From Rhynchopus sp. YZ270_cl-10 (taxonomy: Eukaryota; Euglenozoa; Diplonemea; Diplonemida; Diplonemidae), in assembly GCA_964035575.1 (NCBI GenBank), contig OZ037906.1, positions 1 through 64,000 of the forward strand: a stretch of 64,000 nucleotides of DNA. The letters are read 5' to 3'. Position numbers and translations under genes: made by a program. The notes under the pieces are model-generated. The model was not told where the DNA came from, did no database searches, and was given only the letters and a program-made list of their open reading frames with translations. Positions 42,323 through 52,503 of this stretch are shown here, piece by piece; the first letter of the stretch is position 1; each line of letters begins with the position of its first letter.

Positions 42323-43195
42323 CTAGTCTTTCTTCTGCTTCGGACCTGCAAAAGAAAAAGTGTGTTTTGAGGGAGAATCGGAATAGAAAAAGTCGGCTGA
42401 GTGCCACAACAAAAGACAAAACATACCAAAGCAGTAGATCAAGATAAAGCTGATGAGAAGTCCACAGCCGATGCTGCCTCCGACCGCCTGGGCAAGAAGC
42501 TTTGGGTCATCCTCAAGGAGACGCTGTGAATAGGGACAAAGTACGATATCACCATAAGAACGTTCCGTTGTACCCCAACCAGGTTCAATGTTCGGAAATT
42601 GATAAATCCTCCCTTTAATTTTGCACAGTCTTCATACCTGGAAATCCCTAACAAACATATGTACGTACGATCCGAGGAAGCCCATTGGTGCAGGGATCGG
42701 CTGAGGCTCGACCTTGTCCGAGTCTGGGTTGAGGGCAAAGTCAATGAGGCTCTCGACACTGCGCCCGCCGCTGTGCTTGTACATCTTGCCCTTGGAGAGG
42801 AGGATGATGGTGGGGAAGCTGATGACGTCGAAGCGTGTGGCGGTTTGGAAGTGGACCGTTGCGTCCATCTTGGCAACGACGGCACGCTCGTGGAGGCCTC
42901 GTGCGACCTTCTCCCAGTCTCCGCTGAGGCGGCGGCAGAACCCACACCACGGTGCGTGGAACATGATCAGCCAGTCGCCCGTCGTCATCCCCGTGCTCGC
43001 CTGCGTCAGATACTCAAAGTCCGCATCCGTCAGCTCCTTCACCTCCACGTTCTGATACATAACGTCCTCATCCTCATCAACAACGTCCATCCCCTTGCCC
43101 CCAAGACGCTCTTCCTTTCCTTCGTACACACCACCAGGACCAGGCTCTGCATGCACCAGCAGGGCGGCCACGACGCACAACAATAGAGTCCTCAT
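42323..43195 (-). CDS. TMX-like transmembrane thioredoxin-domain protein (PDI family)
   Basis: Three exons, 43,195-42,638, 42,523-42,427 and 42,345-42,323, with introns of 114 and 81 bp (GTATGA and GTATGT donors; ATTCACAG and TTTTGCAG acceptors), giving 225 aa. MRTLLLCVVAALLVHA is a signal peptide. A thioredoxin fold follows with active site W83-C84-G85-F86-C87 and cis-proline in SFPTI (P128). Spliced exon 2 adds a single transmembrane helix (about 199-219, GSIGCGLLISFILIYCF), and exon 3 adds PKQKKD, whose lysines at -3 and -5 fit a KxKxx ER-retrieval signal. It should be a type I ER membrane oxidoreductase acting on disulfides. CGFC is a less common active site than CGHC. Only 91 bp separate it from the upstream gene, and a clear pyrimidine tract plus CAG precedes the ATG. 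Confidence 0.88.
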
Positions 43196-43205
43196 TGTTG
43201 ACACT

Positions 43206-43255
43206 CTGTTTGTGGTTTTTGGGGGGGGAGGAATTGAGAAGAAGAAAAAAGGAAT
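43206..43255 (-). other. Putative splice acceptor in the 91-bp gap upstream of the TMX-like gene
   Basis: Minus strand: CCTTTTTTCTTCTTCTC and a C-tract lead to CCACAAACAG at 43,206-43,207, 10 nt before the ATG. With only 91 bp to the preceding stop codon there is little room for an independent promoter. Confidence 0.5.
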
Positions 43256-43286
43256 TTGAAAATTTTACGAAAATTCTAGGAAATAA

Positions 43287-45674
43287 TCATCGTTGCAGCG
43301 GAACCCGCAAATGCATTGCCAAGGCTTCATGCTCTGCCTTGAGTGTCTCGCAGAGGGTAGGTTTGTGTGTCTTCCGCAGCTGCGTTGGTGCGTCGGGCCG
43401 CTTTGTGAGCCGCATGGCATGGAAATGCCTGCGGTTTTGTGCCAAAACTGCCGCCGCATCTGCTGTGATCATATCGGGCTCGCCGTCACGCAGAACGGTC
43501 TTTGTGTGCAGGGTGTGCAGCATCTCGTCGACTGCTGCTGTTGCGGCATCTTCCTTCAGCAGAGGCTCCACTGCCAAAAAGGCGCCAACGAGAAGCGCAC
43601 GCGATGTCTGCTTTGCGACGGTGGTGTGGTGCACTATTGCCTCCCATTCGAGTCGCAGATCGTCGACATCGTGTACATAGAGCTCACGCAGCACGCTCAT
43701 CAGGTCTGAGGACCGGCCGTTCTCATCAGGGACGAATAAGGCCTCAAAGCGGACAGAGTTCTCCGGCAGGCCGTGCTGTCTCCCCACGTCCCTATGCAGG
43801 GCATTGCGCAGGCGCAGCAGGTCCACCTCGGAATACGCCCTGCACACCTCCGCCACATGCTCCCACAGGACCTTGCGTTTGATGACCCCTTTGAGATTAT
43901 TCGTCTTCGTCTCCACCTTCAAAAGCCCTTCCAAAAGCTTCGGACCAATCTGACTAACGCCCTTCACCATTTTAAAAGGCGCCTCCATGTTCAGCCACCG
44001 TCGCAAGCACAGCAGGTCGCTCTCGAACTTCAGGCGATCCAGCGCGTCGACAACGCTGTACGCGGTTTCCATTTGCGATTCGAAGCTGCCGCCGCGGGTC
44101 TGCAGGAAGGCATGAAAGAGCTCTGGAGGGGTCGCACTGCTGGGGTCTTGCTTTTCGAGATAACAATCAAGCTCGCGGATGAGGGTGCGGATGTCTGTTG
44201 CGGTGTGGAGACGGTGTCGTATAGTGCCGCATGCACGCAGGTAGAGGGGCACTGTGGGGAGGGTGCCGTGCGCGAGGAAGACACGGCCTGCGGGGACAGG
44301 AGTCTCAAGGCGTTGTGCAAGCGCCTCTGTGTCAGCCTTGAGGAACACACTCAGGTTCTCTGCGACAACGTGGCGACGGTTGCATTGGTCCAGCGCAGAG
44401 GCCACCTTCGCAGTGTGCTCCGTCAGCATGCGGAAGCGCTGCTTCGTGCTGTGCTCGCTGCCCGCGATGTTGGGTGCCACAAGGTCCTCCACCCGAGCGT
44501 CCTCATGCATGCACAGCTCCTGCTGGACACGGCTCACGTCAGGTCGTGGGGTGTACTGCTGTACGATGGCGTCACGCTGTCGCGTAGTGTCGGTGTGTTG
44601 TGCTTTGCTCTGTTGCAAAGCGATTTCCAGTGCCTCGATTTCCGCAAGCTGCATTTTGTTGGTGCGTGCGAGCGAAAGGATGACGCTGCCTGAGTGCGCA
44701 GCGCTGCGTTCCCTCTCAGCCACGACGGCAGCGATGCTGGCGTCTGCAGAGCTGCTCTTCTCCTCTGCGACAGCGACGGCAGCCTTGAGCTCCTCCAGCT
44801 CGCCAAGGAGGTCTTCGTTGTACTGTGCGATCTTCCGCAACATCGCGTTCTCATCCATGACGGACGTGGAGCGGTGCTGCAGCTCCCGCAGCGCCTCGTG
44901 TGTGTCCTTTGTAACGCGCTGGCTGAGCTTGCACTGCCGCTCCTCATCTTCATAGCGTGTCCTTGCTGCAGCCAGGTCAGTCTTCAACTCGATGTTCGTT
45001 TTCGTCAACGACTCGACCTCCTTCTTCAGGTCTGCCGTCTCGCGCTGTGCGTCGTAGACAGTCTCCTTCGCCTCTGCTGTGCGTGAAGCAAACGTGGCGT
45101 GCAGGTCGTGCGCGATCTTGAGGTACTGCTGCTTCAGGCTCTTCTGCGTCGTCTCCAGCGCATCGCACTTCCGCAACGACGCACCCAACGCACCCACAGC
45201 CCGCATGCAGCATGCGTGGATCTCCTGCAGCACTTTGCGGAACAGCGTTGTGTTCTCTATGTACTCCGAGAAAACCTCGAGGTGCACCTTGCAGAGGTCT
45301 GCCACCTGCTGGGTGTCCTCCTTCGTCAGCTCCACAAGCGCCTCTTTCATGTGCACTTCAGAGCCAAGCGCAGACTGACGCACTTTCATCTCAAATGCAG
45401 CACGCTTCTCCTGGAGCAGCTGTTCAAGCTCGCGTGCAAGCACACGTGTCCCCTTTGTTGTGTCGGCCAGCTCGGACGACACGTTGTCGACATTGAACGT
45501 TCGCGCGGAGTGCTTGAAGGTGTCTGCAATGCGCCCCGCAAAGGAGCGGTTCCGTGTCTGCAGGAACGTCGCACTGTTCTCAGCACCCAGGCGGTAAGCA
45601 CTCCCGTCACTACTTCGGCCAAGCTTGCATGGGATGCCCTTACGCTGCCAATGCTTCGTGGGCGCATCAAGCAT
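43287..45674 (-). CDS. TSNAXIP1-like coiled-coil protein, 795 aa
   Basis: Complete frame from MLDAPTKHWQRKG to the stop after HLRVPLQR. Residues about 78-165 (LEQLLQEKRAAFEMKV and VFSEYIENTTLFRKVLQEI) resemble the N-terminal domain of translin-associated factor X-interacting protein 1, which occurs mainly in ciliary or axonemal proteins. A coiled coil follows (about 185-360). The C-terminal half is helical and globular (PPELFHAFLQTRGGSFESQ; DALDRLKFESDLLCLRRWL) with no recognised domain. There is no targeting signal. An axonemal role would fit a flagellated cell but is inferred from a weak domain match. It lies 91 bp upstream of the TMX-like gene on the same strand. Confidence 0.8.
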   Translation of the reverse strand: MLDAPTKHWQRKGIPCKLGRSSDGSAYRLGAENSATFLQTRNRSFAGRIADTFKHSARTFNVDNVSSELADTTKGTRVLARELEQLLQEKRAAFEMKVRQSALGSEVHMKEALVELTKEDTQQVADLCKVHLEVFSEYIENTTLFRKVLQEIHACCMRAVGALGASLRKCDALETTQKSLKQQYLKIAHDLHATFASRTAEAKETVYDAQRETADLKKEVESLTKTNIELKTDLAAARTRYEDEERQCKLSQRVTKDTHEALRELQHRSTSVMDENAMLRKIAQYNEDLLGELEELKAAVAVAEEKSSSADASIAAVVAERERSAAHSGSVILSLARTNKMQLAEIEALEIALQQSKAQHTDTTRQRDAIVQQYTPRPDVSRVQQELCMHEDARVEDLVAPNIAGSEHSTKQRFRMLTEHTAKVASALDQCNRRHVVAENLSVFLKADTEALAQRLETPVPAGRVFLAHGTLPTVPLYLRACGTIRHRLHTATDIRTLIRELDCYLEKQDPSSATPPELFHAFLQTRGGSFESQMETAYSVVDALDRLKFESDLLCLRRWLNMEAPFKMVKGVSQIGPKLLEGLLKVETKTNNLKGVIKRKVLWEHVAEVCRAYSEVDLLRLRNALHRDVGRQHGLPENSVRFEALFVPDENGRSSDLMSVLRELYVHDVDDLRLEWEAIVHHTTVAKQTSRALLVGAFLAVEPLLKEDAATAAVDEMLHTLHTKTVLRDGEPDMITADAAAVLAQNRRHFHAMRLTKRPDAPTQLRKTHKPTLCETLKAEHEALAMHLRVPLQR

Positions 45675-45735
45675 CTTAACACGAAAGCTTTATACAATTA
45701 CACAAACGCTTAGTCACCTTGAACACAATCGTGAG
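45675..45735 (-). repeat. Dispersed intergenic hairpin element, partial copy at a gene start
   Basis: Minus strand reads GTTCAAGGTGACTAAGCG and, ~15 nt later, TATAAAGC, ending directly at the ATG of the 795-aa gene. It matches one side of the copies at 38.9 and 46.9 kb but lacks the second stem arm. Confidence 0.5.
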
Positions 45736-48540
45736 ACAAAAAAAAGTGTAGAGGAGGGTGGCGATGTTTACCACCTGGCAGGGGGGTGTATTTTGTGTGG
45801 GGAAAATGAGAAAGGTATTAGAAAAAGTGTTCTTTGTTTTGATGGAATAATCAGTAATCCCTCTTAATTTAAAGGAGAGAGAAAAAGCAGGTTTTTGAGG
45901 GTGTGTTGTGGCAAGTCGGCTGGGAAGAAGGGTTTGATCAAAACGAAGAAATAGGAAAGAGAAACTTACCAGAAAAGAATCTTAAAAACCGAACGGTGCC
46001 GTGTGTTTTATTTTTAGATAAAATCAGCAAACCCCATCAAAATCACTATATCCCAGGGGAGACAGGTTTGGTACCACAATGTCTCCCGAAGAGATAATGA
46101 ACGTCAATAAGTTGGCAAATCATCATTACCAAAAAAGACAACTCGATTTTTGACAATCAGAGACTTATCAATAAAACTGTTACAGTAGTCCAAAAAACCA
46201 TAGCAGATGGGGGGTAAACCCTCAGAGTTTGGACCCCAAAATGCATCTTAGTGGTTACCCTCTTATGTTCGTTAGCGCTGGAACCCTATTTCAGTCAGCG
46301 GTGGTGCTCCTTTGGACACTGTTTTATGTACTAAAAAAATTGTAGAAAATATTCGCATATTTTTTTTATGCGCAAGACGCCTTACCCTTGGCAACTCTCC
46401 CTTCATACACACCCACAAAATGGGCAATATTCCGAATGCGAGTGATAACCCAAACCTGAAACCATCACACATCCACCAGGAGCACTCTTCCACGCAGGCA
46501 TTACAGTGCGTTTACACATTCTCCACCACCTTACAACTTGAAAGATGATGGAATCATGTGTACACAGCCGTCGAAAGAGAAGTTGAAAGTGCAAAACGCC
46601 TCACCGTTCATCGGCGGACGCAGGGCACTGATTCTTCAGCCGTCAAAGAAATAAAGTTGACTTGAAATACAAAGCCCTTAGGCTTGACCTGCAAATTTAA
46701 AGAAGAAGGGGGAAAAAAAAACTAACTGAAAAACGCTGCAGCAAAGGGACCGAAGGGAGTACACCATGCTCATACAAACTACAAAGGTGATACAAAGGCA
46801 GTCCGTTGGCTTCTTAGGAAAGCACGCCCCTGGTCTGTTACAATAGCAAATCATTCGAATTTTGCTTTTTTGCAAGAACTTGAAAAATGGGTAATGTGCT
46901 TGGTACAAAACAACGAGATCTCAAGAAAAGAAAAGTTTATAGATGAACCTAAGCCTCTCGCGCTTAGTCTGATTAGGTTATTCTTTGGTTTATTCATCGG
47001 TCATTCAAATTCACTCTCGTGCTTAGTCTGATTAGATTACTCTGTGCTTAGTCACCTTGAAAAAAAAAAGAAAAAGAAACTGTGGTTGTTGCACCTGCGA
47101 CTGACCCACCCAGTCTCGGGCGCACACCCACGGGAAGGGCCCTGATCCACCAGGGCCTTAGTAGAATAAAGAGAAAGTTGAAAGTGCAAGAAACGCCTCA
47201 CCGTTCATCAGCAGACGCAGGCACTGAATAAATTAATGTGCCTCGTCCACATCCACAAAACAGAGCATCTCCTGCAGAGCAAACAAAATGCACAAAAAAA
47301 CACTACCTTTTTGCAGTGCTTTTTGAACAAAAAGCAACACGTTTTGGTTTACTTTTTAATTAGTTTTGGTGTCAATAACTGAGGTGCCCTCTAATCATTT
47401 GTTCAGGAAAACCACCATATTAGCGCCTTCGTTCTGGCGTTGAAAGCGCTGACCTAGAGTCTTTAAGCTTCAGTACGTTTTTTCTTCATTTTTTTTTTTT
47501 TTTTTTTTTTTGCCTTCTTTTTTGTTTCGTTCACGAAATGATATTTTTTTTAAACCCGGAGATATTAACCATCCTTTTCTTCTTGGAAAAAAAATGATGA
47601 CAAACGTGTAACCACTACTAAATGGGTTTTTTTTTACTTTTTCGATTTTGTCTTTCTTTTTGGTTGTATTAGTGTAGACACCTGAAGATGCGTCTCACTT
47701 TACCAAAATGCGCTCACTTTTCTTCTTTTTTTCCCTCAAGAGAGCGATGCAATCCCCTCTTTAGTATTTTCATCAAGGGGGAGTGCCTCTGCTTCTCTTC
47801 ACGACGACCTACTTATACCCGAAATATCACTTTAAAAAAACGTAATTTTTGGGAATAACTAGGTCACAGTGTTTATAAGTAACGTAGGGTGGGGGTAGGG
47901 GTAGGGGTGCGGGGTTGTAAAAGAAGATTGAAAAAAAAAAATCAAAATGTACGAATATTGTTCGTTTGTTGCTTTCTGTATGATCGAATGAAGGAAACCT
48001 TAGAAACGCCCCGACAACGCATCTAACAAAAGAGATCTCAACTTTTTTTGTAAAGTCGGTGCATTTGACAAAAAAACGCATAATGCACGAGAAAAAGGAA
48101 AAAAGAGAAAATTTGAAAGATGAATGTGCGCAGATCATAGAAAAATAAACGAACGCTGAAAAGCACTGCAGCAAAATTAAGCAAAAAAAATGCAAATCAG
48201 TGCATCAGAGTGCAGATGGGAGGGAATGGTTTAGGAAAAAGAAAAAAGAAAAAGAAAACTTGAAAGATGAGTGTCTCTCGTACACACATCAAAAAAAAAA
48301 AAAAAGGGAAAGAAAAAGGGAAGATGAAGCGAGCCCCAACGAGGGCTTTGCGTCTGCACCTTCGAGATAATAGAAAATAAAAAAATACTGTAAATCATTG
48401 GAAACAGTGTGTGGATACCGCCCCTCACTTTTCCATTTTTTAAATCGCTTTTTATAAATTAGCTTATTCCGCAAACCCGCAAATCTTTGGTTTGCAGCAG
48501 GGTAGATCCTTATTTTCGCTAAAAACGCTAAAAATCTCAG
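45736..48540. repeat. 2.8-kb gene-free AT-rich region with dispersed short repeats
   Basis: No gene is supported. Repeats seen: GTTGAAAGTGCAA(G)AAACGC plus CTCACCGTTCATC at about 46,572-46,620 and 47,172-47,220; further copies of the intergenic hairpin at 46,934-46,980 (CTAAGC and GCTTAG arms, GAACCTAAGCCTCTCGCGC) and two partial ones at 47,015-47,068; a T-tract at about 47,488; and GACTTGAAATACAAAGC (46,659), which recurs at 54,232. Small frames here have no coding character. Confidence 0.7.
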
Positions 48541-48550
48541 ATTTATTTTC

Positions 48551-49257
48551 CACGGCGTACGAAAGCGCTTGAAGCGTTTTTTTTTTTCGGGGGAAAAAAA
48601 AAGCACTTTTCGCTTGATGAAAAAAAAAAAGCGCTTTTTTTTTTTGTGTGGGGTTTTTGGTAAGGCGTACCTGTTCTCATGTTTTTTTTGATATTTTGGT
48701 TGTTTTTTTGCGTTGGGGTCAGCCCCGCCGCCAGGATTTTTGAGTTTTGAAAAACTTCTGTTGATGGTCCCAAAAAAAACCCCCTTCAATCGTAGCCTCC
48801 GGCAGAGAGACGAATATTACCCAAGCACAGTCAGAGTTCCTCCGAATCAGCGACATTCGCTCCTTCTCACTTCCTACCGGGCTGTTGTGCAGGAGGCATG
48901 TACATTGTACTCTTCCGTGGCCGGTGCAGGTGGCCGTGCACAAGCCGCAGTGGATGTCAGCCTTCTTATCAGTAAACAGCAGTCATGGCACCCAAAGGTT
49001 CCTGGCGAAGCCACGGTACGCAACATTTCTAAAAAATGTTGCCATAAAATGGCACTGCGTTCGTAATTTTTGTCAGAAAAATGCCCACAGCGGGAAATCG
49101 GCGACTCGATAAATTTGGTTTGGGTCACTTGTAGTGTGGACTTAAACCCCCTTAACAAACCCCTTCAGGAAAAAAAAGCGCTTTTTCCTAAAAATTCAAG
49201 CGCTTTTTTTTTTGAAAATTTCTCAAAAAACTCCTCGAAGCGCTTTCGTACGCCGTG
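48551..49257. mobile_element. 707-bp MITE with 20-bp TIRs and 6-bp target duplication
   Basis: TIRs begin CACGGCGTACGAAAGCG at 48,551 and end with the complement at 49,257; 20 bp match perfectly. ATTTTC occurs immediately outside both ends (48,545-48,550 and 49,258-49,263), a clean 6-bp target-site duplication. The interior has several AGCGCTT-plus-T-run blocks and, at 49,003-49,013, a TGGC-GAA-GCCA hairpin followed by CGGTACGCAACATTTC, a module repeated at 51.17 and 53.92 kb. There is no coding capacity. The superfamily is unclear: the CACGG end recalls EnSpm-like ends, but a 6-bp duplication does not fit them. Confidence 0.85.
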
Positions 49258-49426
49258 ATTTTCGTTTTTTTCCTTTTTTTTTCTCTCCCGTTTTTGAAAT
49301 TTTTCCGCGCAGGCCTGACGCTAACTTTCAGGTTTTTGGAAATCGTGGGGGTTGATGGTTTGTCCGCTCGCGCAGCGAGCGGAAAAATTGAGTGACGGCA
49401 GAGGTTTTTTTACGGGGGGGTGGGGG

Positions 49427-50253
49427 CAGTGTTGGCAGGGTTTAATACAGTTGTTTAAAACAGCTGTATTAAACTGTATTAAACACTGTATTAAACTCTT
49501 GAGATTTTAGGTTTAATACAGTTTAGTACAGGTTACTAGGTTTACTACAGAAAAAGTACGGTAAGACTTTCCCCTCACCTTCTCCAGCTAGTTTTTTTTT
49601 TTAAAGGTAATATTTAAAATTTACACCCGTTCCATTCCATACCAGAAAAAAAAGTGGTGACACACCTGAAGCGGGTGTGCACCGACTTCGACCTCGACGG
49701 GAAGGTCGCGTGCGTCATCGCAGATGGCGACGCGACCGTCCAGTCGGCGGCAAGTAAGCTGTGTGCTTACCTGGTGGAGGAGAAGGGGAACGAGCACCGT
49801 CCCCAGCGCATCGTCTGCGGTGCGCATTTGATGTCTCGGTGCATTAACGATTTAATCGGCACCAAGACACAAAACCGCACCGAGGTCGGCAACGAGTTCA
49901 ACTTCATCCTGAAGTTGGCCAGCGCCACCGTCTCCTCCATCAGAAATGTCGAGCGTATCGCACGGAAGTACGATGAATTGCAGACAGGGAGTGGACATCT
50001 TAGCAAGAAGCCGCCCCTCCCATGCATTACAGGAGCCGCATTTGACGAGTTCCTCAAGCACAAGCCCGCATTGCGGAGAAAATCAACATGTGACAGCAGT
50101 TAGCAAAGTCAAAAGATCACCCCCACTCACCAAAGCCCCCCCTTTACCATGTTCCCTGTACGTACACCCCTGCACTGTACTAAACTGTATTAAACTGTAC
50201 TAAACTGTATTAAACTGTACTAAACTTTTAGGTGCTGTATTAAACCAACACTG
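49427..50253. mobile_element. 827-bp hAT-superfamily derivative with perfect 8-bp TSD
   Basis: The left end CAGTGTTGGCAGGGTTTAAT and the right-end complement CAGTGTTGGTTTAATACAG give a hAT-type CAGTG terminus. GGTGGGGG lies directly outside both ends (49,419-49,426 and 50,254-50,261), a perfect 8-bp duplication as expected for hAT. Subterminal regions hold many copies of TTTAATACAG/CTGTATTAAA (49,438-49,545) and ACTGTACTAAACTGTATTAA units (50,175-50,245). The interior carries a fragment of transposase ORF (49,654-50,103). Far shorter than autonomous hAT elements (usually >2.5 kb), so it is an internally deleted, non-autonomous copy. The intact duplication and termini suggest recent movement. 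Confidence 0.9.
49654..50103 (+). pseudogene. hAT transposase fragment
   Basis: 149 residues without a catalytic C-terminus. VACVIADGDATVQSAASKL followed by RIVCGAHLMSRCINDLI matches the D-x-A-x-N/Q...C-x-AH-x-L block of the hAT RNase H-like domain, including the first catalytic aspartate and the CxxH-type motif. FILKLASATVSSIRNVERI matches the helix after it. The BED finger and the C-terminal dimerisation domain are missing. It lies inside the 827-bp element whose termini are intact. Confidence 0.8.
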
Positions 50254-50504
50254 GGTGGGGGGGGGTTTCACCCCCCCCCCACGATTTTTTTCCCGGCTTT
50301 TGGGGGGGTGAAAATAAAATTTTTTTTTGGAAAATAAAAAAAAAAATCTTGATGGTGTTCTCTTACTCTCCCCCCGATACCTTTCTCGCGCCCCAAGAAC
50401 CATCTAAGGGAGTTAGAGGGTGGGCGTGTTTTCCTAGAATTTGACGGACGGAGCTCGTAGAACCCCCCCCCCCGAGGAATGAGAAAAAAGGATAGGGCGA
50501 AATC

Positions 50505-51283
50505 ATAAAAGTAGCGTACCGTGCGCCTGCGGCGCAAGCTTACTGTAAATTGTATGACATGGTACTGGGTACTTAACTCAAAAAAGTGGACGGCATCTAA
50601 AAATTTCCGCCTGCGGCGCGGCAGCCCTTGACCCAGTTTCCCCCTTTTCTTGTTCAGTCGGCAGGATCACTTGGCCCTTACACTGATGTTGACCAAAAGC
50701 CAAGAACTTGTCCATTTCGTCAAATTGACCCCACCACAGCGCGGACGGATTCCAAAAATCCCCCACGAACCAGCTTCTCCAGGGGCTTCGCGCGCGAAGC
50801 GCGCGAAAAATTTTGCAACCCGAAAAACACCTCACCCCCCCTAAGGTCAAAAAAACCGGTCCCAAAAAAAACCTCTGAGTGACGGTCTAAAAAAAAAAAA
50901 TCCAACAAGCAGGTTGGTACTGTACTGAGGCAGAATAGTGGTGTTTTTTTACACATCTCAGCTGTCGTAGAACTAAACCCCAGGGGATAATATAGGTTTT
51001 GGGGGTTTTCTCTGAAACTCGGTCAAGCCCAACCCAGCTCGTTAGGGCCTCCGGCGGAATGTGAGAATTGCTCGGTTATCCTACTGCAGAGTTCGGCACT
51101 GTATTGATATTTGCACCAGGCACACGCAGTGACAGTATATTTACAAAAAGAAACGGCGGTCGTGGCACCCATGGCGAAGCCACGGTACGCAACATTTCAA
51201 AAAAATGCGCTCAAAATTGCACATTTTTACTGCCAAACAGGGCTGCAAGCTTGCGCCGCAGGCGCACGGTACGCTACTTTTAT
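50505..51283. mobile_element. 779-bp element with 37-bp perfect inverted repeats carrying GCA-loop hairpins
   Basis: ATAAAAGTAGCGTACCGTG at 50,505 and its complement ending at 51,283 are the outer part of a perfect 37-bp inverted repeat (50,505-50,541 and 51,247-51,283), with looser similarity for ~30 bp further out. Each arm contains a six-bp hairpin with loop GCA (arms TGCGCC and GGCGCA). The interior also has a TTCGCGCGC/GAA-loop hairpin (50,787-50,807), a TGGC-GAA-GCCA hairpin (51,172-51,182), and a minus-strand copy of the GGTGGGGTCAATTTG module (50,689-50,757). No target duplication was found. A homologous half-element lies at 53,770-53,990. Confidence 0.7.
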
Positions 51284-52503
51284 TCTTTCGTATGCTTCCT
51301 TTTCCTTCGGCATTTGAACAATTAAATCACATTCTGGCTGTGACCCTTGTCGGACACTGCGCCCTCTGACAAGGGTAATACTTTCTAGAAACATTCTGAA
51401 AAAAAGTGGTAGTGCCCGGCATTAGCAAGAAAATTTTCAAAATTAAATAGGCACCAGCAGTTTGGGTAGGCGAGACCGCATTGGGTGAACCTCCGCGAGC
51501 GCAGCGAGCGGAAATTTTTTTTCGCAGTTTTTGGGCAAAGTTCAAAATCCCACCAAAAATTAAGTGGGGATTTTCGACAACAATACTGGGGCCCTATGGG
51601 TTTTTGGATTTTGGCCTAACAGTGTTGTGTTTCTGCCTTGGTCCGGTTGAAGTCTTTATTACTGGATCTCATACTCCGTACAGGTGACTCATACCCGACC
51701 TTTAACACACACGCACTTCTTCGAAACCTCCACCTTCAGCACCAACCCTTTTACAATGGTCCGCTTTGCGGGTTTGTGGACATAGTAATTGTGTTCTTCA
51801 AAAATATGCTTCAAAATTGTCTTATGCAAGGTGACACTCATTGGTCCTTGTCTTATGAAGTGAAGACAAATATTAAAGGGGCATTGGCGGGCCGAAGGCC
51901 AGCCAAAAAAACGGTAGCGAACTTTTACTTTTTTTCCTTTTGGTTTTCCCCTTATTTTGACTTTCCGGATCGATTGCGGACCGTGGTGGTGCCACTCTGT
52001 GGCTGGAAATTAGTAGGTAACCAAAAAAATGGGCCAGAGAAAAAAGGAAAAAAAAAAAGGAAAAAAAAATAAAAAATCTCGAATCCTTATTTTCACTTTC
52101 GCTAAGGATCTACCCTGGTTTGCAGGTTTGCTTTTTTTTTTTTGCCGACTACCTCCCACCCATTCTCCCCCCACCACAAACAAGGAACCGGGTAATGTTG
52201 GCAATAATTTTATTAAAACCGCAAACGGTTCCTCATCAAAGAGTCTTATTTGTTGACCTCTTCCTTCCACAACCTTGCACCTTTGCACCTTGCAATATTA
52301 CCTGACTTTTGCACGATGCGCTTACTATTCCTTCCACAATCCCAATGTACCAACAACACAACACACATAACACCCCCCACAGGGAGACATTCAGTTTCTT
52401 TTCACCTTCAATATCGGCCCAAGGCCTTTTTCTGGTCCAAAAACCTTGCCACATCATCCCCTCCTCCTACCCTCCAATCCCCCAACAACACACACCTTAC
52501 CTT

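Noticed and set aside
51638-52072. 144-residue plus-strand ORF
   Set aside because: Crosses a GNA hairpin and ends in a poly-lysine stretch from an A-run; composition is not gene-like and nothing is recognisable.
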